Assembly: GCA_910579545.1 (NCBI GenBank)
Contig: CAJTVI010000004.1
Span: 1-64,000, forward strand
DNA: 64,000 bases
Reading direction: 5' to 3'
DNA from: an uncultured Oscillospiraceae bacterium
GTDB lineage: Bacteria; Bacillota; Clostridia; Oscillospirales; Ruminococcaceae
Positions 39,316 through 47,426 of the stretch are shown piece after piece; position 1 is the first letter of the stretch; every line of letters starts with the position of its first letter. The notes beneath the pieces were generated by a model. The model saw only the letters and a list, made by a program, of their open reading frames with translations, was not told the origin of the DNA and did not search any database. The translations under genes and the position numbers were made by a program.

Positions 39316-39372
39316 CCGCCCCGGCGGGCGCCCTCCCTTTTTGAGAGGAGGGGCCCCGCCGGGGCGGTTTTT
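39316..39372. terminator. Long hairpin with T run (terminator or repeat)
   Basis: CCGCCCCGGCGGG pairs with CCCGCCGGGGCGG around an inner CCCTCC/GGAGG pairing, followed by TTTTT. A sister structure lies at 46226-46275, and its arms match the facing terminators at 7591-7661. It is the likely end of the 37950 transcript. Confidence 0.7.
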
Positions 39373-39474
39373 GCGTTTGTTTGCCGGGGCCATGCGCCTT
39401 TATCTTTTCTGTCAAGGCGTCCGGTTTGGCAAATTTTGCCTGCGAGGGGCGCGCATGGCTTTTGGGGCCAGCCC

Positions 39475-39670
39475 CCTTACCGCCCCAGCCGGCTGCGCAG
39501 CCTTTGCTGCAGCTCCTCCAGCCGCTCCCGGTGCTGCACATGCTTCATGGCCGGGAAGGCCCGCAGCAGCCGCGCCGCGCCAAACAGCCGGCTGTCCAGC
39601 AGCTGCCCGCGCAGCAGATCCCGCCTTGCCTCCAGTTCGGCCCGGCTGCCGGCCAGCTTCTGCCGGCCCT
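39475..39670 (-). pseudogene. Duplicated 3' fragment of the CmpB-type membrane protein gene at 46379
   Basis: These 196 bases match 46377-46572 except for two positions and encode the last 64 codons of that gene, ending LQQRLRSRLGR. No start or membrane part is present, so this copy is dead. The identity shows the copying was recent. Confidence 0.9.
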
Positions 39671-39779
39671 TGCCTCGATGGGGGTGCAGGGGCTGCTGCG
39701 GCAGACCGGCGTGCAGTACCCCCGCTCCTGCCTGTCCAGCAGGAACCTGTACAGTTTTTCGTCCAGGAACAACATCATC

Positions 39780-40148
39780 ATGGTCATGCTGAATCGGATG
39801 GACCTGCGGTATGTGCAGGCCGTGCTGGACGAGGATCCCGATGTCCTGGAGTTCATGGACGGCTCCCATCCGCCCTATACCATCGCGGCCAAGGGGCAGT
39901 ACAGCGATGCCCGGACCAGCGCGGAAGAGCAGACCGAGGGTTGCCTGCGCATCGTCAGTGAGATGCTCGAACGGCTTAAAGACCTGGGCCTGTATGAGGA
40001 CGCCGCAATCATCCTCACCGCCGACCACGGAGTCTCCCCGGTGGACCGAATCCCCCTTGACCGGGCGGTCCAAATCGGGCAGGACGCATCCGATTTTTCG
40101 ACTTGGGAGGTCATTGGCACCTACCCGATCACGGAAGCTTTCTTCTGA
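39780..40148 (+). pseudogene. Remnant of an alkaline-phosphatase-superfamily (LTA synthase-like) gene
   Basis: The plus frame encodes MDGSHPPYTIAAKGQYSDAR, LKDLGLYEDAAIILTADHG and ASDFSTWEVIGTYPITEAFF. These are counterparts of three stretches of the intact enzyme at 40233-41981 (MEGAHHPYT, YKDTAIIITADHG, ASDFSSWELIG). About 90 residues that separate the second and third stretches in the intact protein are missing, and so is the N-terminal two thirds. It converges on the intact gene. It is either a decayed relative or a degraded extra copy. Confidence 0.75.
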
Positions 40149-40232
40149 CCGGCGCCCGGAGGGAAAGCCCTGAGGCCGGGATCCGCTGCCCGGGGGACGC
40201 TTGCTGTAGACAGGTTTTTGCCTGGTAAGCGC

Positions 40233-41981
40233 TCAGCCGAAAAATGGGGCATCCACCGGCTCGCTTCCGATCAGCTCCCAACTGGAAAAATCCGAGGCGT
40301 CGGTTCCCACCCGGTAGATATAAAGGGTCTTTTCCCGGGAATCCGGACCGACCGTTTTATAAAAGAACCGCTCCACTGCCTGGCCGGGCTGGACCTCGTC
40401 CAGTGCGGGGCCATAGGCCGAGTAATCGAGCCCGGCGTTTTTGAGCACGGTGGCCCGGATATTGCTGTTGGACACCGGGGCATCGCTGGTGGCAAATGGG
40501 GTACCCTCGCAGCCGGCCGGCTTGTAAAAAAGGCCGATGCGCACGGCATCGCTCAGCGGTTCCTCAAACGAGAGGGCGTGGCCGTGATCCGCGGTGATGA
40601 TGATCGCCGTGTCCTTGTAAATACCGGCCTCCTTCATCCAGGCAAACAGTTTCATCAGGATGCGGAAGCACCCCTCCGACTGTATCAGGGGGTTGGTTGT
40701 GGTGTCGCTCCTTTGGCCGTCCCTGCCCAGGGTATAGGGGTGGTGCGCACCCTCCATGTGGTAGAATTTAAAGCAGTTCCGGTCCAGCGTTACCTGCGCG
40801 TTGGCGATCCCCTCCCAGTAGGCAGCATCGTCAAACCGGTAAATGTCGCTGTCTGCGGCGGTTTGGTTGTTGATATCGCCGGTATAACTCCAAAAAAAAG
40901 GCTTGAGCGCAATGGGTGCGTACCGGTAGGCCGACAACTCCAGCAGGCTTTTGACCAGCGAGGGCGCATCCAGCTGGTCCTGCGTCCCCACCGCATTCCA
41001 CACATACCGCGCTGCGGTGCCATCGTTTCCAAACAGGGCCCCCAATTCCCCATAAAGGTCCACCTCGTAGCCGGCGTTTGACAGGTCCAAAAGGAGGTTT
41101 TGCCCGCTTTGCGTCCAGGAGTTGGCAAAATACTCGGCGGGCGGCGTGTGGTAAACCCCATCGCTGTACCCGGTAAGGATCGCGTTGGCGCCCGGCCGGG
41201 TGCGCGCAAAGCTGGAGATCGCGTTGGTATATTGGGTAAACCCATCCAGCGAGGCATAGATAGCCGGATCCTGCGCCTCGATACCCGCGGCAAACTTGTA
41301 ATCGAACTCATCCAGCAGGATCACCAGGATATTGCCCTGCCGGGAAAACTCGAACTGATGCGCGGCCGACAGGTACGATGCCGTGCCCTCCTGCGTTTTA
41401 GGAGCCAACAAACCCGCAAGGGCCATAGAAGCCAGCGCCGCGGTTTGCATCAGCACAAGCAAGGCACAAACGGCGCTGATAGCCTTGCGCCAGAGCGGCT
41501 TGCTGAAGTAGTGCAGGCAAAGCACACAAAGCAGCACCGCACCCCAGCCCAAAAGGTTGCCCAGCATTGCAAGGGTCTCTTTTTCCCAGGCGATGCCCTC
41601 GCCGTTTAAAAGGCCCAGGGTACCGTTAAAAACATTGCCCTGAAGGTAAGCGCCAACCGTTATTGCAAACAAAACGGACAAAGCGTAATTAAAAAACCGC
41701 CCCCGCAGCACCGAAAGCAAAAGGGTAAGCCCCGCAAAGCCCAGCAGCGCAAAAATAGCCATCAGGCGCACGGCGTCCCGCGCGGAAAAAACCAAAAAAT
41801 CCTGGTTGTAGGCAGCCAGTTCCACCGGGCCAAAAAAGAACACCGTATAGCAAAAGGCAAACGCCGCAAGGGCCGCACGCCACAATCGCTCTTTCCAGGG
41901 GCGCGAATCTTGCAGCAGGGCCTGGGACTTGCGCAGGAAAGCAGTTTGGCCCGCCCCAAGTTTTTCAAGTTGCATTGTCAT
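40233..41981 (-). CDS. LTA synthase-like sulfatase/phosphoglycerol transferase membrane protein
   Basis: 582 aa. About five N-terminal membrane helices (to residue 190), then an extracellular alkaline-phosphatase-superfamily domain. It has the first metal ligand region NILVILLDEFDYKF, GANAILTGYS where the catalytic Thr is expected, HHPYT, and the metal-binding TADHGH. Relatives move phosphoglycerol or phosphoethanolamine between lipids and surface polymers, or hydrolyse sulfate or phosphate esters. GGAG precedes the ATG. It lies 49 nt downstream of the LicC-like gene on the same strand, so its substrate may be a phosphocholine- or glycerophosphate-bearing polymer. Confidence 0.8.
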   Translation of the reverse strand: MTMQLEKLGAGQTAFLRKSQALLQDSRPWKERLWRAALAAFAFCYTVFFFGPVELAAYNQDFLVFSARDAVRLMAIFALLGFAGLTLLLSVLRGRFFNYALSVLFAITVGAYLQGNVFNGTLGLLNGEGIAWEKETLAMLGNLLGWGAVLLCVLCLHYFSKPLWRKAISAVCALLVLMQTAALASMALAGLLAPKTQEGTASYLSAAHQFEFSRQGNILVILLDEFDYKFAAGIEAQDPAIYASLDGFTQYTNAISSFARTRPGANAILTGYSDGVYHTPPAEYFANSWTQSGQNLLLDLSNAGYEVDLYGELGALFGNDGTAARYVWNAVGTQDQLDAPSLVKSLLELSAYRYAPIALKPFFWSYTGDINNQTAADSDIYRFDDAAYWEGIANAQVTLDRNCFKFYHMEGAHHPYTLGRDGQRSDTTTNPLIQSEGCFRILMKLFAWMKEAGIYKDTAIIITADHGHALSFEEPLSDAVRIGLFYKPAGCEGTPFATSDAPVSNSNIRATVLKNAGLDYSAYGPALDEVQPGQAVERFFYKTVGPDSREKTLYIYRVGTDASDFSSWELIGSEPVDAPFFG

Positions 41982-42030
41982 AAATAAAGTCTCCTTTTTT
42001 GATTGGCTGCGCCAAAACGCCCGCCGCACC

Positions 42031-42927
42031 TTACTTGTAAGAACTGTCCAGCGCCTGGAGTTCGCGGTAGGTATCGATCTCGGTGACCGAGCCGGGCGCA
42101 CAGGGCCGTACCGCAATCCGGTAGTTTGCGCGGAAATGCCCCAGCGGGGCCTCGTCCCAGAACCGCTGGCTGCCGCCTGGCATCTCATAGAGCGCCGCCA
42201 CATCCCGGGCAAGCTGCGCGCCGTCCTTTGCGTCCCAATAGGTAATGTCGTGCATCAGGTAACCGCCCGAACTGCCCAGCTGCATCCCGGTTACAAGGCC
42301 GTTTTTTACGCTCAGGCACCAGTCGTCGGTCTGGCCAACCGGGATGCCGATGTAATTGGTCTGGTATTGGTAGCGGGTAATGATCCCGGGATCGTGGATC
42401 AGCAGGTCGGCGTCGCAGAGATAGGCGTTCTCCATCCAGGACCGCACACACATGGCCGAGGAGATGTTGTTGGTCTCGTTGTAGGCCGGGTTGTCCAAAA
42501 AATGGATCATGGGGTATTTTTCCAGCAGCTGGTCAAACTGCCCGGCAAGGTACCCGCGCACCATGTGGATCTCCCGGATGCCCGCATCCAGCAGCGCGTC
42601 CAGCAGGCTGTCGATGATCCGCCGGCCGTGGATGGTCACCAGCGGCTTGGGGGTGGTCAGGGTCACCGGAACCAGGCGGGAGCCAAACCCCGCGGCCAGG
42701 ATCAGCGCCCGTTTTACCCGGTAGGGTTCCAGTGCCGCCAGGCCCGCCTCGGTGATACGGCCGTCCCGCAAAAGGCCCCTCTGGCCCAGCGCGGCGGCAG
42801 TCTGGTTCACCGTACCAAGCGAAAACCCAAGCGCCTTTGCCAACTCGCGCTGGGTAAACGGCCCTTTCCTGCGCTCAAGCAGGGCCAAAAGGTCAAACTG
42901 TTTTTTGGAAAGCAACAACCATCCCAT
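42031..42927 (-). CDS. LicC-like phosphocholine/nucleotidyl cytidylyltransferase with N-terminal winged helix
   Basis: 298 aa. Residues 1-68 form a MarR-like winged helix (KKQFDLLALLERRKGPFTQR, LAKALGFSLGTVNQTAAALG). The catalytic domain begins RALILAAGFGSRLVPVTLTT followed by KPLV, the LicC/GlmU-type nucleotidyltransferase signature. A DADLLIHD-like metal site and YQTNYIGIPVG follow. LicC makes CDP-choline for decorating teichoic acids. The domain order suggests a regulator-enzyme hybrid. Start is uncertain: GGAGAGG nearly touches this ATG and TTG codons follow shortly. It is the first gene of the unit with the phosphatase-like gene. Confidence 0.8.
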   Translation of the reverse strand: MGWLLLSKKQFDLLALLERRKGPFTQRELAKALGFSLGTVNQTAAALGQRGLLRDGRITEAGLAALEPYRVKRALILAAGFGSRLVPVTLTTPKPLVTIHGRRIIDSLLDALLDAGIREIHMVRGYLAGQFDQLLEKYPMIHFLDNPAYNETNNISSAMCVRSWMENAYLCDADLLIHDPGIITRYQYQTNYIGIPVGQTDDWCLSVKNGLVTGMQLGSSGGYLMHDITYWDAKDGAQLARDVAALYEMPGGSQRFWDEAPLGHFRANYRIAVRPCAPGSVTEIDTYRELQALDSSYK

Positions 42928-42975
42928 CCTCTCCGGCCGGACGCGGCGTCCGCCGTTTGTTCAATACATGGCACA

Positions 42976-43003
42976 TTATACAGATTTTTGAACAAAAAGC
43001 AAG
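42976..43003 (-). promoter_or_regulatory. Promoter of the licC-like operon (TTGCTT-N16-TATAAT)
   Basis: On the minus strand TTGCTT (43003-42998) and TATAAT (42981-42976) lie 16 bases apart, about 50 nt before the start codon. Confidence 0.6.
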
Positions 43004-43089
43004 ACCCTTGGGCCTTTTTGGGATCGCAGGGCGGGAAAGGGGAGCGGGGAAGGGGCAGCTTTGCGCGCCGTTTGCCCGCACCTCACGGC

Positions 43090-43117
43090 TTGACGCAGGC
43101 GCTGGAATGTTATAAGA
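43090..43117 (+). promoter_or_regulatory. Promoter of the small membrane protein-signal peptidase-YidC operon
   Basis: TTGACG and TATAAG lie 16 bases apart, 100 nt before the ATG at 43217. It is divergent from the licC-like promoter. Confidence 0.6.
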
Positions 43118-43216
43118 TGGGTCTTGCACCCGGCTCTTGCCGGGCTGCCCGCAAGAACCCTGCGCGTGTCCAGGCAGGCAATACCCGCATGGTTCAATAA
43201 AGGAGTTGGAATTTTT

Positions 43217-43498
43217 ATGAAAAAGATCATATCCTTTGCCTATTTCTTCTGCTGCTTCATGCTGCTCTTTTCGGTCACGGCACAGGCCTACATCGACCCC
43301 TCGGCCATGACCTATATCATCCAGCTGGTCGCGGGCGTGGCCATTGCCGCGGGCGCGGGCCTGAGCTTCTATTTCCGCCGGCTCAAGCGCAAGCTTTCGG
43401 GCACAAAAAAGGGTGCGCCCCCTGCTGCCGAAACCCTGCCGGACGACGACGATTTCGGCCTGGGCGATTATGAGCTGGAGCAGGACGGCCAGGGCTGA
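43217..43498 (+). CDS. Small secreted/membrane protein with YIDPS motif
   Basis: 93 aa. A signal peptide (KKIISFAYFFCCFMLLFSVTAQA) is followed directly by YIDPSAMTYIIQLVAGVAI, a membrane helix ending in basic FRRLKRKL, and an acidic cytoplasmic tail (DDDDFGLGDYELEQD). Small proteins with a Y(I/L)DPS segment after the cleavage site recur beside surface-polymer genes in Firmicutes, but I know of no established function. AGGAGTTGG precedes the ATG. First gene of the signal peptidase-YidC unit. Confidence 0.8.
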   Translation: MKKIISFAYFFCCFMLLFSVTAQAYIDPSAMTYIIQLVAGVAIAAGAGLSFYFRRLKRKLSGTKKGAPPAAETLPDDDDFGLGDYELEQDGQG

Positions 43499-44036
43499 GC
43501 CCGGGCCCTGCCCCAGGCCGGCGGGCACGCCTGCCCGCCGGCTGTGGCCGCTGCCGGTTTTGGCGGCGGCCATGCTGTGCGCGGCACTGGTCAGCGCCTT
43601 TTGGGTCGTGGCGGCATATGTCCCATCCGGTTCCATGGAGCCGGGGCTGCCGGCCGGCTCGCTGGTGCTTGGCTGGCGGGGGGCTTACCGGCAGGCGCAG
43701 CCGCAGTGCGGGGACGTGATCCTGTTTGAGCATCCCGGCCTTACCAACGGCATGCTGGTAAAGCGGGTGATCGCGCTGCCCGGGCAGTGCGTTGAGATAC
43801 GGGCCGGCCGGGTCTATCTGGATGGCCTGCCCTTGGACGAGCCGTATTTAAAAGAACCCCCCGCCGGGGATCTTGCGCCCCTGACCCTGCCGGAGGGCTG
43901 TTATTTTGTGTTGGGAGACAACCGCGCCGCCTCAAAGGATTCCCGCTTTTGGGAGGACCCATTTGTCCGCCGGGAAGAGATCCATGCCCGGGTGGTGCTG
44001 CGGCTGTTTCCGTTTGCGGCGCAGCCGCAGCTGTAA
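43470..44036 (+). CDS. Signal peptidase I
   Basis: 188 aa. One N-terminal membrane helix (AAAMLCAALVSAFWVVAAY), then the catalytic Ser in VPSGSMEPG and the catalytic Lys in MLVKRVIALPGQ, and the conserved GDNRAASKDSRFW. It cleaves signal peptides of exported proteins. The start is uncertain: ATG 43470 lies inside the previous gene and has no clear ribosome binding site; an internal ATG near 43572 would leave a short helix. This extra peptidase inside a surface-polymer unit may process a dedicated substrate such as the upstream YIDPS protein. Confidence 0.88.
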   Translation: MSWSRTARAEPGPCPRPAGTPARRLWPLPVLAAAMLCAALVSAFWVVAAYVPSGSMEPGLPAGSLVLGWRGAYRQAQPQCGDVILFEHPGLTNGMLVKRVIALPGQCVEIRAGRVYLDGLPLDEPYLKEPPAGDLAPLTLPEGCYFVLGDNRAASKDSRFWEDPFVRREEIHARVVLRLFPFAAQPQL

Positions 44037-44112
44037 AAAACGATGGCCGGCAAAGGCGGCGAACGCGCACGCGGGCATTCTGCCGGCCGGATAAGGGATG
44101 TGATCTTGCAGG

Positions 44113-46194
44113 ATGCAGCTTATCAGTACGATCGTTGGCACGCCGCTGGGCTGGCTGATGTACGGATGTTACCAGCTGTTTAAAAACTACGGCCTTGCGA
44201 TCATCCTGTTTACCCTGATGACCAAGGTGGTGCTGTTTCCCATCTCGCTGCTGGTGCAGAAAAATTCCATCAAGATGGTGCGGATGAAGCCGCAGCTGGA
44301 TGCGCTGCGCTATCAGTACGTGGATGATGCCGACGCCTTTTTGGATGCGCAGACCGCTTTGTACAAGCAGGAGCATTACAGCCCCATGGCGGGGGTGGTG
44401 CCGCTCCTGCTGCAGCTTCCCATCATTTTTGGCCTGCTGGATGTGGTATATAATCCCCTTAAGCACCTTTTGCACATTGCGCCCCAGCTGCAAACGGCCT
44501 TTACCGAAACCACCGCCCAGCTGCTGGGCAAAAGCGTGGAACAGCTCGGCTCCACGGCCCAGCTGATCGTGGTGGAGCAGGTACGCGCCATGCCCGAGGC
44601 CTTTTTGGCCATCCCGGGCGGGGAGGCGGCCGTTGCGGCCATCCAGGGGCTGCGGATGGATTTTTGCGGCATCAGCCTTGCCGCCACCCCCCAGATCGCG
44701 GTGCCGGATGCTGTGCTCCTGATCCCGGTGCTGGCGGGGCTTTCGGCGCTGGTGATGTGCTGGGTGCAAAACCGGATCAATGTTTTGCAGATGGAGCAAA
44801 GCGCCCTTTCCCAGTGGGGCATGACCCTGTTCATGATCGCCTTCTCCTCTTTTTTTGCCTTTATCGTGCCCGCCGGGGTCGGGCTTTACTGGATTTTTGG
44901 CAACCTTTTTTCCATCCTTGTGATGGTGCTGGTCAACGCGGTCTATTCGCCCAAAGAGTACATCAACTATGACCTGCTGGAGGAGATGAAAAGAACCGCC
45001 GCCGAGGAAAGGGCGCAGAAAAAAGAGAACGCGGCCCTTGCCAAACGGTACTACAAGGAGTTTTTTGATCCCCAAAACCTCAGCGGGATGCGGCTGGTCT
45101 TTTACTCGGAGGGCAGCGGGTTTTACAAATACTACAAGCAGCTGATCGAGGCGCTGCTGCAAAAGAGCAGCCTGACCATCCACTATGTTACCAGCGACCC
45201 GGGGGACGCCATTTTTGAAAAAAAGGAGCCGCGCATCCACCCCTATTACCTGGACGAGACCCGGCTGATCTCGCTGATGATGAAGCTTGAGGCGGACATT
45301 GTGGTGATGACCACCCCCGACCTTGAAAAATACCACATCAAGCGCTCCCGGGTGCGGCCGGATGTGGAATATATCTTTGTGGACCACGGCTGCACCAGCG
45401 ACAATATGGCCTACCGGCCGGGCGCGCTGGACGCCTTTGACACCGTTCTGGCCTACGGGCGGGAGCAGGCGGTAGAGATACGCGCCATCGAAAAGCTGCG
45501 CGGCACCAAGCGCAAGCGGATCGTGGAATGCGGCTACGGCCTGATCGACGAGATGACCGCTGCCTATGCGGCCATGGAAAAAACCGGGCGGGACAAAAAG
45601 ACCATCCTGATCGGGCCGTCCTGGCAGTACGACAATATCATGGACTCCTGCCTGGATGAGCTGGTAGAGGCGCTGTATGGCAAGGGCTACCGCATCGTCA
45701 TCCGGCCCCATCCGCAGTATATACGGCGTTTCCCGGCGCGGGTAAAAGAGATCATCAACCGCTACCGGGACCGGTTCTCGGAGGATTTTGTCATCGAGAC
45801 CGACTTTTCTTCCAACGTGACCGTTTACACCGCCGACCTCGTGATCACCGACTGGAGCAATATCGCCTACGAGTTTTCCTTTACCACCTGCAAGCCCTCG
45901 CTCTTTATCAACACCCAGATCAAGGTCGTCAACAACGATTACGACAAGATCCCGCTTGTCCCCTTTGACATCACCGCCCGCTCCAAGGTGGGCCGTGAGC
46001 TGGAAAAAAGCGAGGTAAAAAACGCCGCCGCCGTGGTGTCCCAGCTGCTGGCCCATCAGGAGGAATACCGCCGGCAGATCGAGGAGATCCGGCAGCAGCA
46101 TTTTTACAACCTCGGCCGCAGCGGCGAGGTCGGCGCCGAATATATCCTGCGCCGCCTTGCGCGCAAGCCCCACGGCCAGGAACAGCCGGGCTGA
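44113..46194 (+). CDS. Fusion: YidC/Oxa1 membrane insertase + CDP-glycerol glycerophosphotransferase (TagB/TagF-like)
   Basis: 693 aa in one uninterrupted frame. Residues 1-290 are a Gram-positive YidC domain: NYGLAIILFTLMTKVVLFP (Lys where most insertases have the groove Arg), a helical hairpin, MAGVVPLLLQLPIIFGLLDV, and the late pair LIPVLAGLSALVMCWVQNRI and AFSSFFAFIVPAGVGLYWIF. After a charged linker (290-320) comes a glycerophosphotransferase domain (320-670) with VDHGCTSD, RIVIRPHPQYIRRF and LVITDWSNIAYEFSF, matching the family's His-Pro and TDxSS motifs. The fusion would place a polyol-phosphate polymerase at an insertase. Partners are signal peptidase, YIDPS protein, LicC-like enzyme and LTA-synthase-like phosphatase. 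The ribosome binding site is weak. Confidence 0.88.
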   Translation: MQLISTIVGTPLGWLMYGCYQLFKNYGLAIILFTLMTKVVLFPISLLVQKNSIKMVRMKPQLDALRYQYVDDADAFLDAQTALYKQEHYSPMAGVVPLLLQLPIIFGLLDVVYNPLKHLLHIAPQLQTAFTETTAQLLGKSVEQLGSTAQLIVVEQVRAMPEAFLAIPGGEAAVAAIQGLRMDFCGISLAATPQIAVPDAVLLIPVLAGLSALVMCWVQNRINVLQMEQSALSQWGMTLFMIAFSSFFAFIVPAGVGLYWIFGNLFSILVMVLVNAVYSPKEYINYDLLEEMKRTAAEERAQKKENAALAKRYYKEFFDPQNLSGMRLVFYSEGSGFYKYYKQLIEALLQKSSLTIHYVTSDPGDAIFEKKEPRIHPYYLDETRLISLMMKLEADIVVMTTPDLEKYHIKRSRVRPDVEYIFVDHGCTSDNMAYRPGALDAFDTVLAYGREQAVEIRAIEKLRGTKRKRIVECGYGLIDEMTAAYAAMEKTGRDKKTILIGPSWQYDNIMDSCLDELVEALYGKGYRIVIRPHPQYIRRFPARVKEIINRYRDRFSEDFVIETDFSSNVTVYTADLVITDWSNIAYEFSFTTCKPSLFINTQIKVVNNDYDKIPLVPFDITARSKVGRELEKSEVKNAAAVVSQLLAHQEEYRRQIEEIRQQHFYNLGRSGEVGAEYILRRLARKPHGQEQPG

Positions 46195-46225
46195 AAAGGG
46201 CGGCCGGCCGCAAGCCTATAAAACG

Positions 46226-46280
46226 CGCCCCGGCGGGCATCCTCCCTTGTGAGGGAAGAAGCCCCGCCGGGGCGTTTCGT
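46226..46280. terminator. Long hairpin after the YidC-TagB fusion gene
   Basis: CGCCCCGGCGGG pairs with CCCGCCGGGGCG around an inner CCTCCCTT/AGGGA pairing, then GTTTCG. It is a sister of the hairpin at 39316-39372. Confidence 0.65.
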
Positions 46281-46342
46281 GGATTTTTGGGCCTGCGCCT
46301 TATCTTTTCGCCGCAGGAAGGATCCCTGCGGCTGGGAGGGGG

Positions 46343-46364
46343 TCCAGGGGGCGCGCCCCCTGGA
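46343..46364. repeat. REP-like perfect 22-bp palindrome (inverse orientation to 39204)
   Basis: It has the same core as 39204-39225. The flanks GGTCC before and GGAATTGCC after are the reverse complement of the flanks there, so more than 30 bases are shared. It lies 13 bases from the right copy of the 196-bp duplication. Confidence 0.7.
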
Positions 46365-46378
46365 ATTGCCAATAAGCC

Positions 46379-47233
46379 TTACCGCCCCAGCCGGCTGCGC
46401 AGCCTTTGCTGCAGTTCCTCCAGCCGCTCCCGGTGCTGCACATGCTTCATGGCCGGGAAGGCCCGCAGCAGCCGCGCCGCGCCAAACAGCCGGCTGTCCA
46501 GCAGCTGCCCGCGCAGCAGATCCCGCCTTGCCTCCAGTTCGGCCCGGCCGCCGGCCAGCTTCTGCCGGCCCTCGCCCAGCGCCGCGGCAAGCTTTTCCTT
46601 GCCCTCGTCCAACTCCTCGTCCGCCGCAAGGGCCGCGCTGCCCAGCCGCAGGGCCATGGCGTCGCTGCCCCGGTGCAGCGCCTCGGCCACCCGGTCCAGC
46701 TCGCCCAGGCTGCGGTTGAGCCCCACGATCGTGCGCACGGTCACCGCCGCGTCGGCCAAAAACACCAGGCTCAGGGGCAGCGCCAGCGCCGTGCCCAGCC
46801 GGTGGGGGATCGCCGCCACAAACTGCGCGATCATCGGGTGCACCAGCCGCACCACCGCCACCACCCCCAGCCCCCACAGGATGCTGAAGGAAAGGCAGAT
46901 GTACCCGCCCAGGTTAAAGGGCTTGTCGGAGTAATCCCACCAGGAGGTGTGAAAAAGCTTTTTCAGCGCCCAGCCGGTCACAAGCTCCAGCGCGCTGGCC
47001 ACCGCCATGCCGCCAAAAAACAGCAAAAACAGGTTGTGGGCCAGCGGGGCGGTAAACAGCAGAACCAGCACCATGCCCGCTCCGTAAATGGGGCAGACCG
47101 GCCCGTTCAAAAAGCCGCGGTTTACCAGCTCGCCGGTGTTCACCGCCACAAACGCCACCTCCGCGCACCAGCCAAGAAAGGCGTAGAGGATAAAAAACCA
47201 GAAAATGTCGTAGAGGCTGATGGTGATCCCCAT
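46379..47233 (-). CDS. CmpB-type (PF06541-like) membrane protein with coiled-coil tail
   Basis: 284 aa. Five membrane helices in the first 160 residues, with the family pattern FFILYAFLGWCAEVAFVAVN, RGFLNGPVCPIYGAGMV and TSWWDYSDKPFNLGGYICL. The remaining 120 residues are charged and helical (EELDEGKEKLAAALGEGRQK), probably a cytoplasmic coiled coil. Databases often label this family putative ABC transporter permease, but a transport function is not established. GGGGGAG precedes the ATG. Its last 64 codons are duplicated at 39475-39670. Confidence 0.8.
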   Translation of the reverse strand: MGITISLYDIFWFFILYAFLGWCAEVAFVAVNTGELVNRGFLNGPVCPIYGAGMVLVLLFTAPLAHNLFLLFFGGMAVASALELVTGWALKKLFHTSWWDYSDKPFNLGGYICLSFSILWGLGVVAVVRLVHPMIAQFVAAIPHRLGTALALPLSLVFLADAAVTVRTIVGLNRSLGELDRVAEALHRGSDAMALRLGSAALAADEELDEGKEKLAAALGEGRQKLAGGRAELEARRDLLRGQLLDSRLFGAARLLRAFPAMKHVQHRERLEELQQRLRSRLGR

Positions 47234-47348
47234 GCCTGCTCCCCCTTTTTTTAAAGATAAACGGCCGCGGCCCCCATTGCCGCGGCCGTCCCTGCTTTGC
47301 CTGCCGCCCGTTCAGCTGCCGCCGCCCCCGGCCATAGCCTGCCGTCGG

Positions 47349-47377
47349 GTGACACTGCCGCCGATCTGTGGTACAAT
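47349..47377 (+). promoter_or_regulatory. Promoter of the membrane glycosyltransferase gene
   Basis: GTGACA and TACAAT lie 17 bases apart, 50 nt before the ATG at 47427. Confidence 0.65.
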
Positions 47378-47426
47378 AGGGCTTGCCGCCGGCGCATCCC
47401 GGCGGCCTAAAGGAGGCGGCTCCCCT

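Noticed and set aside
39381..40148. A complete 255-codon gene on the plus strand
   Set aside because: Its first half is the reverse strand of the duplicated CmpB-type gene end and its second half is a decayed phosphatase remnant, so it is a chance fusion.
42956..42997. A TTCAA/TTGAA inverted repeat around the licC-like promoter as an operator
   Set aside because: Only five bases pair reliably and the flanks do not match, so it is too weak to list.
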